Positions 1-8,898 of a DNA stretch of 64,000 nt are shown piece after piece. Numbering within the stretch: the first letter of the stretch is position 1; every line of letters starts with the position of its first letter. Source of the stretch: Psychromonas sp. SP041 (GTDB lineage Bacteria; Pseudomonadota; Gammaproteobacteria; Enterobacterales; Psychromonadaceae). Location of the stretch: positions 50,691 through 114,690 of the forward strand of contig NZ_CBRF02000012.1 of assembly GCF_000470315.2 (NCBI RefSeq), given 5' to 3'. The notes beneath the pieces were generated by a model. That model was not told where the DNA came from. It did no database searches and saw only the letters and a program-made list of their open reading frames with translations. Made by a program: the position numbers and the translations under genes.

Positions 1-69
1 TAGCTCAGTTGGTAGAGCAGTGGACTTTTAATCCATTTGTCGAAGGTTCAAATCCTTCACGGCCCACCA
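1..69 (+). tRNA. tRNA-Lys (anticodon TTT), 5' end cut by window edge
   Basis: This matches the three complete tRNA-Lys copies downstream from tRNA position 8 onward. The seven acceptor bases lie left of the window. The anticodon loop reads CTTTTAA, giving TTT, and the encoded CCA ends at 69. It is the first visible member of a tandem array. Confidence 0.95.
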
Positions 70-90
70 CTTTTTTAAAGTGTTATATGA

Positions 91-109
91 ATTAGCTCAG
101 TTGGTAGAG
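91..109 (+). pseudogene. tRNA-Lys remnant (D-arm only)
   Basis: The D-arm sequence of the neighbouring tRNA-Lys genes (ATTAGCTCAGTTGGTAGAG) is present, but the anticodon arm, T arm and 3' acceptor strand are missing. It runs directly into an A-rich spacer. It cannot fold as a tRNA and is read as a truncated copy left by array duplication. Confidence 0.75.
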
Positions 110-140
110 TTTAAAACCAAACCATATAGTTTATATATGG

Positions 141-200
141 AGTATTAGTTCAGTTGGTAGAGCTATTGATGCACTTTTAATTTAAAAGTGAATTGAAAAT
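141..200 (+). pseudogene. degenerate tRNA-Lys copy (D-arm and anticodon-arm-like)
   Basis: The D-arm is retained with a C-to-T change (TTAGTTCAGTTGGTAGAGC). It is followed by an anticodon-arm-like hairpin, CACTTTTAATTTAAAAGTG. No T arm or CCA end follows. A near-identical degenerate copy lies at 471-530, so this piece was itself duplicated. Confidence 0.65.
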
Positions 201-227
201 AAAAACCAAACCATATGATTTATATAT

Positions 228-303
228 GGGCCGTTAGCTCAGTTGGTAGAGCAGTGGACTTTTAATCCATTTGTCGAAGGTTCAAATCCTTCACGGCCCA
301 CCA
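228..303 (+). tRNA. tRNA-Lys (TTT)
   Basis: A complete 76-nt tRNA. The acceptor GGGCCGT pairs with ACGGCCC. D arm, anticodon stem GTGGA/TCCAT, loop CTTTTAA (anticodon TTT), a standard T arm and encoded CCA are all present. Its sequence matches the copies at 373 and 555. It lies in an array, so co-transcription and processing from one precursor is likely. Confidence 0.98.
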
Positions 304-324
304 CTTTTTTAAAGTGTTATATGA

Positions 325-343
325 ATTAGCTCAGTTGGTAGAG
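325..343 (+). pseudogene. tRNA-Lys remnant (D-arm only)
   Basis: This is a second copy of the D-arm-only fragment at 91-109, in the same context after a CACTTTTTTAAAGTG hairpin. It shows that the intact tRNA and the remnant are duplicated together as a repeat unit. Confidence 0.75.
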
Positions 344-372
344 TTTAAAACCAAACCATATGATTTATATAT

Positions 373-448
373 GGGCCGTTAGCTCAGTTGGTAGAGCAGT
401 GGACTTTTAATCCATTTGTCGAAGGTTCAAATCCTTCACGGCCCACCA
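373..448 (+). tRNA. tRNA-Lys (TTT)
   Basis: A complete 76-nt tRNA with encoded CCA, identical in sequence to the copy at 228. It starts 145 nt after that copy, which gives the short repeat period in this array. Confidence 0.98.
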
Positions 449-470
449 CTTTTTTTTAAGTGTTATATGA

Positions 471-530
471 ATTAGTTCAGTTGGTAGAGCTATTGATTCA
501 CTTTTAATTTAAAAGTGAATTAGAAATTAA
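471..530 (+). pseudogene. degenerate tRNA-Lys copy (D-arm and anticodon-arm-like)
   Basis: Nearly identical to the degenerate copy at 141-200: D-arm, then a CACTTTTAATTTAAAAGTG hairpin, then an A-rich tail without T arm or acceptor. It precedes the last intact tRNA-Lys of the array. Confidence 0.65.
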
Positions 531-554
531 AACCAAATCATATCTTTACGATAT

Positions 555-630
555 GGGCCGTTAGCTCAGTTGGTAGAGCAGTGGACTTTTAATCCATTTG
601 TCGAAGGTTCAAATCCTTCACGGCCCACCA
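555..630 (+). tRNA. tRNA-Lys (TTT)
   Basis: The last complete 76-nt tRNA-Lys of the array, with encoded CCA. It starts 182 nt after the previous intact copy; the longer spacing is due to the longer degenerate copy between them. Confidence 0.98.
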
Positions 631-674
631 CTTCTTCTATATATCCTTTGTTGTAAATCCTTTAAAATATTTCA

Positions 675-703
675 TTACAATTTGCTATTCAAATTGCTAT
701 AAT
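675..703 (+). promoter_or_regulatory. candidate sigma-70 promoter for nadA
   Basis: A perfect -10 TATAAT (698-703) lies 17 nt after a poor -35 TTACAA (675-680). The predicted start point is about 25-30 nt before the nadA ATG. The -10 and spacing are good and the -35 is weak, so this is a moderate call. Confidence 0.5.
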
Positions 704-736
704 TTGCACCCATTTTTCTATATCTAAGAGTTAAGA

Positions 737-1795
737 ATGAGCCAGTTATCTCCGCTTGTTGGATCCGCTTACCCTTTTCCTGGTAAACCCGTCCAATTAT
801 CCGTTCAGGAACAAATCGATTATAAAGCTAAAATAAAAAATCTGCTTATCGAAAAAGATGCGGTACTTGTTGCTCATTATTATACTGATCCTGAAATCCA
901 AGCTTTAGCCGAAGAGACAGGTGGCTATGTTGCTGACTCGTTAGAGATGGCTCGTTTTGGTCGAGACCATGAAGCTAAAACACTGATTATTGCTGGTGTT
1001 CGTTTTATGGGGGAAACTGCAAAAATTTTAACTCCACATAAAACCGTTTTAATGCCTGAACTTGAAGCGACTTGCTCTCTTGATGTTGGTTGCCCTGTTG
1101 ATGAGTTCTCAGCCTTTTGTGACCAACACCCTGACAGAGTCGTGGTTGTCTATGCAAATACGTCAGCAGCAGTTAAAGCGCGTGCTGATTGGGTTGTGAC
1201 TTCAAGCATAGCATTAGAAATAGTAGAGCATCTTGATAGCGAAGGTAAGAAAATAATTTGGGGACCAGATCGCCATTTAGGTAGTTATATTGAGCGTAAA
1301 ACGAAAGCTGATATGATCATGTGGCAGGGCGACTGTATTGTACACGACGAATTTAAAGCAAGTGCTTTACGTGATATGAAAGCCGTCCATCCAGATGCTG
1401 CTGTTTTAGTGCATCCTGAATCTCCAGAGAGTGTTGTGCAATTAGCTGATGCGGTTGGTTCTACGAGTCAATTAATTAAGGCTGCGCAAACATTACCAAA
1501 TAAAAAACTTATTGTTGCTACAGACACGGGTATTTTTTACAAAATGCAACAAGCTTGTCCAGATAAGGAAATGATGGCAGCTCCTACTGCAGGAAACGGC
1601 GCAACTTGTCGTAGTTGTGCTCATTGCCCTTGGATGGCTATGAATGGCTTAAAATCAATATACAACGCATTGGTTGATGCTTCCGGGCACGAGATTGATG
1701 TGGATCCTAATGTTGCTAAAGGCGCATTAGTTTCTTTAGATAGAATGTTAGACTTTGCTGCAGAGCAACAGTTAAAAGTACAAGGTAACGCGTAA
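737..1795 (+). CDS. nadA: quinolinate synthase NadA
   Basis: Cytoplasmic [4Fe-4S] enzyme that condenses iminoaspartate with dihydroxyacetone phosphate to make quinolinate, the de novo NAD precursor. The 352-residue length is normal for the E. coli type. The three expected cluster ligands are visible at Cys113, Cys200 and Cys297, the last inside a CRSCAHC motif (291-297). The substrate-binding HYYTDPEIQ segment is at about 47-55. It has its own promoter-like sequence and stands apart from the downstream DUF1456 gene by about 60 nt. No nadB or nadC is visible nearby. Confidence 0.97.
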   Translation: MSQLSPLVGSAYPFPGKPVQLSVQEQIDYKAKIKNLLIEKDAVLVAHYYTDPEIQALAEETGGYVADSLEMARFGRDHEAKTLIIAGVRFMGETAKILTPHKTVLMPELEATCSLDVGCPVDEFSAFCDQHPDRVVVVYANTSAAVKARADWVVTSSIALEIVEHLDSEGKKIIWGPDRHLGSYIERKTKADMIMWQGDCIVHDEFKASALRDMKAVHPDAAVLVHPESPESVVQLADAVGSTSQLIKAAQTLPNKKLIVATDTGIFYKMQQACPDKEMMAAPTAGNGATCRSCAHCPWMAMNGLKSIYNALVDASGHEIDVDPNVAKGALVSLDRMLDFAAEQQLKVQGNA

Positions 1796-1856
1796 GCGTT
1801 TTATGTTAAGTACTGTTTTATTCAGTGCTTATTTTCACTCAAAAAATTGAGAATAT

Positions 1857-2357
1857 ATGATTACTAATGATGTTTTACGCCGTGTACGTTATGCACTGCA
1901 ATTAAACGATACGAAGATGCTAGCTATTTTTGCTTCTGTTGATAATGAAATGAATGAAGATTTCTTGCATAGCATTATGGCTAAAGAAGAAGCTGAAGGT
2001 TATGTGTTCTGTCGTGATAGCGTACTGTCGTTATTTCTTGACGGTTTAATTTATGAAAAGCGTGGACGTAAAGAAGGTGCTGTTCCTGCCGTATTGCCTG
2101 CTAAAGCGGTATTATCTAACAATGATATTCTTCGTAAGTTACGTATAGCATTAAACTTTAAAGATGAAGATATGCTTAACGCATTAAAATTAGCTAATTT
2201 TCCGGTATCTAAAGGCGAATTATCAGCTTTATTCAGAAAAGCGGATCACCGTAACTTCAAACCGTGTGGTGACCAATTATTACGTCGTTTTATCGACGGC
2301 ATTACAGTGCAATTCCGTGGTACAACACCAAGTACTGATGCTGTTGAAGCTGAATAA
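1857..2357 (+). CDS. DUF1456 family protein (YehS-like)
   Basis: A 166-residue cytoplasmic protein made of two similar halves, at about 1-70 and 85-155. Each opens with an (I/N)-N-D-(V/I)-L-R-(R/K)-(V/L)-R segment and contains a later FLDG or FIDG motif. This internal duplication is the hallmark of DUF1456, whose E. coli member is YehS. The function is unknown. It follows nadA on the same strand and is closed by a strong terminator, so the two may share transcripts. Confidence 0.85.
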   Translation: MITNDVLRRVRYALQLNDTKMLAIFASVDNEMNEDFLHSIMAKEEAEGYVFCRDSVLSLFLDGLIYEKRGRKEGAVPAVLPAKAVLSNNDILRKLRIALNFKDEDMLNALKLANFPVSKGELSALFRKADHRNFKPCGDQLLRRFIDGITVQFRGTTPSTDAVEAE

Positions 2358-2384
2358 ACATTAACTACTTTTATAGTTAATAAG

Positions 2385-2414
2385 AAACCGAGCTCATTAA
2401 CTCGGTTTTTTTTT
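2385..2414 (+). terminator. Rho-independent terminator after the DUF1456 gene
   Basis: Stem ACCGAG/CTCGGT, extended by A-T pairs, with an 8-nt loop and a following run of eight or more T. It sits between the plus-strand nadA/DUF1456 genes and the minus-strand end of nth. Confidence 0.9.
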
Positions 2415-2474
2415 CGCTTTTATTTGTAGGTGAACTGAGGTGTTATGGTTAGAACATTAACATTAAGAATGAAA

Positions 2475-3110
2475 TTAATGTTCTGTTTTATCTTTAAATT
2501 CACAAAGATCTTCTATTAAGCATGAACCGCAACGAGGTTTTCTAGCAATACAAGTATAGCGACCATGCAGAATCAACCAATGATGGACATCGACCTTAAA
2601 CTCCGCAGGTACTACTTTTAAAAGCTTTTGCTCTACATCATCTACATTCTTACCCATTGCTAACTTAGTTCGGTTAGCAACACGAAATATATGCGTATCA
2701 ACAGCAATCGTTGGCCAGCCAAAAGCAGTATTCAATACTACATTTGCTGTTTTTCTACCGACTCCGGGTAGAGCCACCAGTGCTTCTCTGTTTTCAGGGA
2801 CTTCACTATTATGTAGGTCGATTAACATCTTGCAGGCTTTGTTGACGTTTTCAGCTTTACTATTATATAAACCAATGGTTTTTATATACGTTTTAAGTCC
2901 ATCAACACCCAAAGCATAAATAGCTTCTGGGGTATTGGCAACGGGGAATAATTTATCCGTCGCTTTATTGACACTAACATCTGTTGCTTGTGCAGAGAGT
3001 GTTACAGCGACTAATAATTCAAAAGGGGAACTGAAATTTAACTCGGTTTCAGGGTGAGGATTATTATCTCTCAATCGGGTTAAAATCTCTCTACGTTTTA
3101 GTGTATTCAT
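2475..3110 (-). CDS. nth: endonuclease III (DNA glycosylase/AP lyase)
   Basis: Base-excision repair enzyme that removes oxidised pyrimidines and nicks the abasic site. At 211 residues it has the normal length. The helix-hairpin-helix [12 protein letters not shown] carries catalytic Lys120, and Asp138 is in AVDTH. The C-terminal [4Fe-4S] ligands Cys187, Cys194, Cys197 and Cys203 have the canonical spacing. Its start codon overlaps the end of rnfE by 4 nt. It is therefore the last gene of the rnf operon, the same arrangement as rsxABCDGE-nth in E. coli. Confidence 0.97.
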   Translation of the reverse strand: MNTLKRREILTRLRDNNPHPETELNFSSPFELLVAVTLSAQATDVSVNKATDKLFPVANTPEAIYALGVDGLKTYIKTIGLYNSKAENVNKACKMLIDLHNSEVPENREALVALPGVGRKTANVVLNTAFGWPTIAVDTHIFRVANRTKLAMGKNVDDVEQKLLKVVPAEFKVDVHHWLILHGRYTCIARKPRCGSCLIEDLCEFKDKTEH

Positions 3111-3841
3111 TTGTTTGTTATCTTATTGTCGATGATATTTTTTAGGGCAATAATGAGTCCCATGATAATGAAAGCGCCTGGCGGTAATGCCGCAAGTAAA
3201 AAGCTCGTGTCAGTGTTATAAAGTGTTACGGTCATAAAACTAGCCCAATCACCTAATAGCGTTTCTATACCATCAAATAAGGTACCTTGCGCTAATATCT
3301 CTCTGCTTGCACCTAACAATACTAATACTGCTGTGAAACCTAATCCCATCATTAATCCATCGAAAGCAGAATGTTTCACATTATTTTTAGAGGCAAATGC
3401 TTCTGCGCGCCCAATGATCATACAGTTGGTTACAATCAACGGAATAAAAATGCCGAGCGATAAATAAAGTTGATACGTATAAGCATTCATTAATAATTGG
3501 ATACAACTTACTAATGAAGCAATGATCATGACGAAAACAGGGATACGAATTGCTTTAGGGACATGATGTCGAATCAAAGAGATAAGAATATTTGAAGAAA
3601 TAACAACGAATAGCGTTGCTAACCCTAGGCCTAATGCATTGGTCAGCGTATTCGTTACCGCTAATAAAGGGCATAAGCCCAAGAGTTGAACGATACCTGG
3701 GTTATTTTTCCATAAACCTTGTAGGCTTAGCTCTTTATAAACAGCGGAATCATTAACGGGTTCTGTTACAATTTCTTCAGCTGCAATTTCTTCATTCATG
3801 TCCATATCTTTTGCTGTGTTATGTCCGGTTTCTTGGGGCAT
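3107..3841 (-). CDS. rnfE: Rnf electron transport complex subunit E
   Basis: Integral membrane subunit of the ion-translocating ferredoxin:NAD oxidoreductase, homologous to NqrD. The core begins at [22 protein letters not shown], with Cys about residue 57, and contains the [20 protein letters not shown] signature with the second conserved cysteine. The 244-residue protein carries an acidic N-terminal extension of about 35 residues that E. coli RsxE lacks; internal Met13 and Met15 are alternative starts. The upstream ATG is preferred because it overlaps the rnfG stop (TAATG), implying translational coupling. Confidence 0.95.
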   Translation of the reverse strand: MPQETGHNTAKDMDMNEEIAAEEIVTEPVNDSAVYKELSLQGLWKNNPGIVQLLGLCPLLAVTNTLTNALGLGLATLFVVISSNILISLIRHHVPKAIRIPVFVMIIASLVSCIQLLMNAYTYQLYLSLGIFIPLIVTNCMIIGRAEAFASKNNVKHSAFDGLMMGLGFTAVLVLLGASREILAQGTLFDGIETLLGDWASFMTVTLYNTDTSFLLAALPPGAFIIMGLIIALKNIIDNKITNK

Positions 3842-4479
3842 TATTTATCTCCACAATTGGCAGGCGTATTAAATAATTGTGTTTTATTTTGTTCAAAATA
3901 GATAAGGGCATCTCTCACTGCATGTACTACTGAACGAGGGGTGATCGTTGCTCCTGTAAATGCATCGAAGCTTCCACCGTCTTTTTTAACTTCCCACTTA
4001 TCTTCAGTCGATTCTTGGTATTTTTTTCCATCAAAAGACAGTATCCAATCAGACTTATTGGTTTGTATTTTATCACCTAAACCAGGTGTTTCTGTGTGAC
4101 TATTAATACGAACACCAGCAATTGTTCCATCGGTATAAATACCAACAAGTAGTTTTATCTCGCCTGAGTAACCTTTAAAGGTGCTCGATTGAATTAACGC
4201 GGCGACCGGTTTGTTATATTTGGTTGCAATAAATACTTGTTTTGGTATTTCATCACCTAATAATTCACTATCTACCACTGTAAAGCAGGTATTGATAATA
4301 TTATTATCGTAACGATCAGGCTTAATCAATTCATTGATATTGTTTTGTAATGCTATTTGCTCTTGTTCTAAAATAATTGGGCGAGTTAATACACTGATTA
4401 ACGCAATGGCACCAGTACAAACAATGGCAAAGCCAGCGAGTAACAAAGCATTTCGACTAATTGCAGGGAACATCATCAT
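3841..4479 (-). CDS. rnfG: Rnf electron transport complex subunit G (covalent FMN protein)
   Basis: Membrane-anchored periplasmic flavoprotein subunit, homologous to NqrC. One N-terminal transmembrane helix is seen at about residues 8-30. The conserved ETPGLGDKI motif comes before the flavinylation motif TGATITP, in which the second Thr should carry phosphoester-linked FMN added by ApbE. The usual residue before GAT is Ser; here it is Thr, which is common in the family. The gene overlaps rnfD by 4 nt and rnfE by 1 nt. Confidence 0.95.
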   Translation of the reverse strand: MMMFPAISRNALLLAGFAIVCTGAIALISVLTRPIILEQEQIALQNNINELIKPDRYDNNIINTCFTVVDSELLGDEIPKQVFIATKYNKPVAALIQSSTFKGYSGEIKLLVGIYTDGTIAGVRINSHTETPGLGDKIQTNKSDWILSFDGKKYQESTEDKWEVKKDGGSFDAFTGATITPRSVVHAVRDALIYFEQNKTQLFNTPANCGDK

Positions 4480-5531
4480 TTACGTCTTCTCCCATAAACC
4501 TTAGGTTTACTGTAATAATCAATTAATGGAACACACATATTGGCAAGTAAGACGGCAAAGGCCACTGCATCTGGGTAACCGCCAACGTTACGTATCACCA
4601 CGACTAATAACGCGCATAATAAACCATAAAAAATTCGACCTTTTACAGTGGTACTCGCAGTCACAGGGTCAGTTAATATAAAGAAAGCTCCTAGCATCGT
4701 TGCACCTGAAAATAAATGGTATAGCGGTGAGGAATAAAGATCTGGATCGCTAGCAAAAGGAATAAACGAGAAAACAATCACACCTGCTAGAAAACTAATA
4801 GGGATATACCAGAGGATGATTTGTTTTTTTAATAATAAAAGACCGCCGGCTAAAAAAGCTAAATTAACCCATTGGCTCCCTTGCAATGAATCTGAACTAA
4901 ATAGTGTTGTCTTGAGCGTTTCTGAAATCGTTTCACCAGAATGGATCGCATTACGAATTGTTTCCAAAGGCGTCGCTAAAGTAAAACCATCAATTGATGT
5001 TTTTACTTGTGTGACGCTATAACCGTCAATGCTAAAACCAGTAAAAATCAAACTTAAAATGTCACTAAAAGACACTGAAAATGCTTGCATTGACTGTACT
5101 GGTAACCAAGCAGTCATTTGCACAGGAAAAGAGATTAGTAATAAAACATATCCTGCCATTGCAGGGTTAAAAATATTTTGCCCTAAACCGCCGTATAAGT
5201 GTTTAACGATAATAATAGAAAATAAAGTACCAATGACGATGACCCACCATGGCGCAAGAGAGGGGATAGAGATTGCTAATAAAACAGCGGTAACGACTGC
5301 CGTATAATCTTTAATACTTTTTAATATCGAACGTTTACGTAACGCTAAAAAAGCTGCTTCCGCTAATAATGCCGTAATAACTGCGAGTGCTATTTGCACA
5401 TAAATCGCTAAACCAAATAAATAACTATGAACAATGATGCCAGGCAGTAATGCAAACACAACCATCTTCATTATTTCAGGTGTACGGCGTTTTGTTTGTT
5501 GGTGTGGCGATGTAGAACTAAAAAATGCCAT
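4476..5531 (-). CDS. rnfD: Rnf electron transport complex subunit D
   Basis: Polytopic membrane subunit homologous to NqrB. The 351-residue protein has multiple hydrophobic helices and the conserved GGLGQNIFNPAMAGYVLL segment (about 114-131). Thr187 in DGFTLATPLE sits at the position known to carry covalent FMN in Vibrio cholerae RnfD. ILTDPVTAS follows near residue 290. It lies between rnfC and rnfG with a 4-nt overlap to rnfG. Confidence 0.95.
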   Translation of the reverse strand: MAFFSSTSPHQQTKRRTPEIMKMVVFALLPGIIVHSYLFGLAIYVQIALAVITALLAEAAFLALRKRSILKSIKDYTAVVTAVLLAISIPSLAPWWVIVIGTLFSIIIVKHLYGGLGQNIFNPAMAGYVLLLISFPVQMTAWLPVQSMQAFSVSFSDILSLIFTGFSIDGYSVTQVKTSIDGFTLATPLETIRNAIHSGETISETLKTTLFSSDSLQGSQWVNLAFLAGGLLLLKKQIILWYIPISFLAGVIVFSFIPFASDPDLYSSPLYHLFSGATMLGAFFILTDPVTASTTVKGRIFYGLLCALLVVVIRNVGGYPDAVAFAVLLANMCVPLIDYYSKPKVYGRRRK

Positions 5532-5534
5532 GGG

Positions 5535-8324
5535 TTATTGATCCTTCTGTGCCAGTTTTTTGGCTTTTGCTTTGGCAATAACTGCCGCTATTTTTGCTTT
5601 TTTATCATCAACAGGTACATTTTCATGTGATGCGTTACCTATTTCTTTCTTAGTTTCTTTGGTCGTATTTTTTTGACCGTTTTCTGTCATGCCGTTCACT
5701 GCTTGATGACGAGCATCTTCATTTGCTTTTATATCATTATTCTCATTAGATTCACTATTAGCTTGTTCTGCTAATTTTTGTTTGTGTAAACGCGCTTGTT
5801 CTTTGCGTAATTCGCGTTGTTTAATGACTTCGCTATTATCTGGCTCAGCTAAAACGTCTGTTGTTACTTTTTGCTCGACACTCACGTTCTGGGCTGCTAG
5901 TTTTTTAGCTTTAGCGCGTGCTACTGCGGCAGCAATCGCTGCTTTTTTAGGATCGACTTCAGACGTTGCTTCAACGTCATTCGTTTCAACTAGCGTATTC
6001 TCAGCAGTCGATTTTGCTAGTTTTTTAGCTTTCGCTCGTGCTACAGCGGCAGCAATTGCCGCTTTTTTAGGATCGACTTCAGGCGTTGTTTCAACGTCAT
6101 CTTTTTCAACGTCATCTTTTTCAATGTCATTTTGTTTAACAGAAGAGCGGTCAACAGAAACGCTTTCAACTGATGAATCTTCTGCAGCCGCTTTGGCTAG
6201 TTTTTTGGCTTTCGCTCTTGCAATAGCAGCCGCGACGGCCGCTTTTTTAGGATCAACTTCCGAAGTTTTATCTGTTTCGCTGGTGTCAGCTTCATTTTTT
6301 TCAATAGATGCATTCGCTAGCTTTTTGGCTTTCGCTCTTGCGATAGCAGCCGCGACGGCCGCTTTTTTAGGATCAACTTCCGAAGTTTTATCTATTTCGC
6401 TGGTGTCAGCTTCATTCTTTTCAATAGATGCATTCGCTAGCTTTTTGGCTTTCGCCCTTGCGATAGCTGCAGAGACGGCCGCTTTTTTAGGATCAACTTC
6501 CAAAGTTTTATCTGTTTCGCTGGTGTCAGCTTCATTCTTTTCAATAGATGTATTCGCTAGCTTTTTGGCTTTCGCTCTTGCGATAGCAGCCGCGACAGCT
6601 GCTTTTTTAGGATCAACTTCCGAAGTTTTATCTGTTTCGCTGGTGTCAACTTCATTCTTTTCAGTAGAAGCATTCGCTAGTTTTTTGGCTTTCGCTCTTG
6701 CGATAGCTGCAGCTACTTGGCTATTTTGACCTGTTGGTTTAGCTTCTGTTTCTGTATTTTCCTGCTTTTTAGCTTTCGCTCGCGCAAGTGCAGCAGCAAC
6801 AAGATCTTCGCCACCATTATCACTTTTCATTTGTTGTTTACGTTTTTCAGCGGCCAGTTTATGTTTTAACAGGCGCTGTTGTTTTTCAGTCTCTAAACGT
6901 AACTCTCTATCTTCATGGCGTTGACGTGCAATCGCTGCTTTATCTGCCTCTTCATTAGCTGTTTTGATTTGCGCTTTAGAGACGCGATAATATTCAACTA
7001 AAGGAATATGGCTCGGACAAACATACGCACAAGCGCCACATTCAATACAAGCGGATAAATCGTACTCTTCTAGCTTTTTATGGTCTTCACTTTGAGAGTA
7101 CCAAAGCAACTGTTGTGGTAATAACTCCACAGGGCAGGCTTCAGCACATTCACTACAACGAATACAATTCATCTCTTCTTCTGGAGGCGCAAGTTCTTTA
7201 TCCGTTGGCGCTAAAATGCAGTTACATATTTTACTCACTGGCATGGCGGTATCAGTTACGCTAAATCCCATCATTGGACCACCGATCACTAACTTTTGGT
7301 GGTGAAGGGCGTTTAGCCAATACTTATCTAATAAGTATTGTATCGGGGTACCGATGCGTACACTGGCATTGCCTTTACGTGCAAAAGCATCACCTGTGAT
7401 AGTGACAATACGAGAGACAAGAGACTTACCGTTAATAACGGCTTCTTTTACAGCAAATACAGTTCCCACATTAAGCATGACAATGCCAAGCTCTGACGAA
7501 TGCTTACCGATTGGAGTTTGCTCTCCCGTTAATACTTCGATAAGTTGTTTCGCACTCCCTGAAGGGTAACGAGTTGCGACAATACTTAAAACGATATTGT
7601 CTCTTTCCGCTTCAGGTAATGCCTGTAGTGACTTTTTAAATGCTTCAATTGCTTCAGGCTTATTATCTTCAATAGCAAAGGACATAAGCTTAGGTTTCAA
7701 AATATGATGCATTATCTTCATGCCTTCGATGATTTCATCGGCATGTTCTTGTATTAAACGATCATCAGACGTTATGTAAGGTTCGCACTCAATAGCATTG
7801 ACGATCAACAAGCGGTTTTCGCTATGTGCTAATTTTAAGTGAGTTGCAAAGCCTGCTCCACCTAATCCTACAACACCGGCTTGTTGTACTGCTTCTATTA
7901 ACGTTGCTGGTATTTCTTTGCGGTAATCCTCAAAGCCTTGAGAAGGAAAAGGCCTATCTAAACCGTCAGTTTCAATAACAACAGACAGCACAGGTAAACC
8001 TGAAGGGTGGCAATCTGTTCGAGGTTCAATCGCTTTAACCGTACCTGAACTACTCGCATGCTGTACTACCAAAGCGCCGTATACTTTGGTTAAAGGTTGG
8101 CCTTTTAAAACGCTATCGCCGACTTCAACTAATAACTGAGGAATGTGGCCTTTTTGTTCAACCGCAATAATTAACTCGTCTGGAATACCTGCATCCGTTA
8201 TTGCTGTCTGATTACTTTGCTGCTTATTTTGTACCGGGTGAACACCGCCATGAAAATCCCACATTTTCCCCGCTGCAATTTGTTCTAATTTTTCGTCACT
8301 TAATAAATTACTAGGCTGTGTCAT
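5535..8324 (-). CDS. rnfC: Rnf electron transport complex subunit C with an expanded Ala/Lys repeat tail
   Basis: Peripheral cytoplasmic subunit that binds NAD(H) and FMN and carries two [4Fe-4S] clusters. The core spans about residues 1-480. It has KMWDFHGGVHP near the N-terminus, GLGGAGFATHLK (Gly-rich nucleotide loop), CIRCSECAEACP and CIECGACAYVCP. After it comes a charged helical stretch and nine copies of a 12-13 residue AAAIARAKAKK-type repeat. The longer spacers are rich in Asp, Glu and Thr. Start choice: the ATG at 8324 follows the rnfB stop by 1 nt and has GACGAG upstream. An earlier ATG (8339) and a longer frame to 8426 would overlap rnfB and read away from the family N-terminus. 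Confidence 0.93.
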   Translation of the reverse strand: MTQPSNLLSDEKLEQIAAGKMWDFHGGVHPVQNKQQSNQTAITDAGIPDELIIAVEQKGHIPQLLVEVGDSVLKGQPLTKVYGALVVQHASSSGTVKAIEPRTDCHPSGLPVLSVVIETDGLDRPFPSQGFEDYRKEIPATLIEAVQQAGVVGLGGAGFATHLKLAHSENRLLIVNAIECEPYITSDDRLIQEHADEIIEGMKIMHHILKPKLMSFAIEDNKPEAIEAFKKSLQALPEAERDNIVLSIVATRYPSGSAKQLIEVLTGEQTPIGKHSSELGIVMLNVGTVFAVKEAVINGKSLVSRIVTITGDAFARKGNASVRIGTPIQYLLDKYWLNALHHQKLVIGGPMMGFSVTDTAMPVSKICNCILAPTDKELAPPEEEMNCIRCSECAEACPVELLPQQLLWYSQSEDHKKLEEYDLSACIECGACAYVCPSHIPLVEYYRVSKAQIKTANEEADKAAIARQRHEDRELRLETEKQQRLLKHKLAAEKRKQQMKSDNGGEDLVAAALARAKAKKQENTETEAKPTGQNSQVAAAIARAKAKKLANASTEKNEVDTSETDKTSEVDPKKAAVAAAIARAKAKKLANTSIEKNEADTSETDKTLEVDPKKAAVSAAIARAKAKKLANASIEKNEADTSEIDKTSEVDPKKAAVAAAIARAKAKKLANASIEKNEADTSETDKTSEVDPKKAAVAAAIARAKAKKLAKAAAEDSSVESVSVDRSSVKQNDIEKDDVEKDDVETTPEVDPKKAAIAAAVARAKAKKLAKSTAENTLVETNDVEATSEVDPKKAAIAAAVARAKAKKLAAQNVSVEQKVTTDVLAEPDNSEVIKQRELRKEQARLHKQKLAEQANSESNENNDIKANEDARHQAVNGMTENGQKNTTKETKKEIGNASHENVPVDDKKAKIAAVIAKAKAKKLAQKDQ
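6180..6720 (-). repeat. 120-bp in-frame tandem repeat inside rnfC
   Basis: Blocks starting near 6181, 6301, 6421, 6541 and 6661 line up with an exact 120-bp period and differ at only a few positions. Each encodes 40 residues: EVDPKKAAVAAAIARAKAKK followed by a spacer of the LANASIEKNEADTSETDKTS type. The near-identity at DNA level, not only protein level, points to recent duplication or homogenisation. Confidence 0.92.
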
Positions 8325-8325
8325 G

Positions 8326-8898
8326 TTACGGCTCGTCATTACGGTCAGTTGAGATAGTTTTTGTTGGGATTGTTTGTAAGTTCCACTGCCAGTTTTGAGT
8401 GGTAATTTGAATCGGTAACATATCAATACAGTCAGTTGGACAAGGTGCTACACATAATTCACAACCGGTACATTCATCGGTGATCACCGTATGCATTTGT
8501 CTTGTTGCGCCTAAAATTGCGTCAACAGGGCAAGCTTGGATACACTTAGTACAGCCAATACATTCGTCTTCACGGATAAAAGCAATTAGTTTTGGTTTCT
8601 CTTCACCATCTAATTTTTTAGGTTCAATACCCATACGTTCAGCAAGCTGTAACATAACCGCTTCGCCACCGGGAGGACACTTATTGATGTCATCACCATC
8701 AGCAATCGCTTTTGCATAAGGTTTACAACCAGGGTAACCACATTGCCCACATTGAGTTTGTGGCAACATTGCATCTAATTCTTCAACGATTGGATCTTCT
8801 TTAACTTTAAATTTAATCGATGAGTAACCTAATAAAGAGCCAAAAATAAGCCCTAAAACTCCGAGAGTTAATATCGCAATAATAATACTAATGATCAT
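8326..8898 (-). CDS. rnfB: Rnf electron transport complex subunit B (ferredoxin-like)
   Basis: Membrane-anchored iron-sulfur subunit, thought to accept electrons from ferredoxin. An N-terminal transmembrane helix is at 1-22. The 4Fe-4S motif CGQCGYPGC (50-58) is completed by Cys74. Two bacterial-type ferredoxin clusters follow: [12 protein letters not shown] (113-123) and [12 protein letters not shown] (143-153). The 190-residue length is normal. It overlaps rnfA by 4 nt and ends 1 nt before the rnfC start. Confidence 0.97.
   Translation of the reverse strand: MIISIIIAILTLGVLGLIFGSLLGYSSIKFKVKEDPIVEELDAMLPQTQCGQCGYPGCKPYAKAIADGDDINKCPPGGEAVMLQLAERMGIEPKKLDGEEKPKLIAFIREDECIGCTKCIQACPVDAILGATRQMHTVITDECTGCELCVAPCPTDCIDMLPIQITTQNWQWNLQTIPTKTISTDRNDEP

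Noticed and set aside
5782-6729. A 315-codon open frame on the plus strand, antisense to rnfC.
   Set aside because: It is the mirror of the Ala/Lys repeat tail of RnfC; the long frame comes from repeat composition, with Ser/Ala/Phe-rich translation and no family match.
8327-8426. Extended N-terminus of rnfC from 8426.
   Set aside because: Overlaps rnfB in another frame and does not match the RnfC family start; the ATG at 8324 is adjacent to the rnfB stop.
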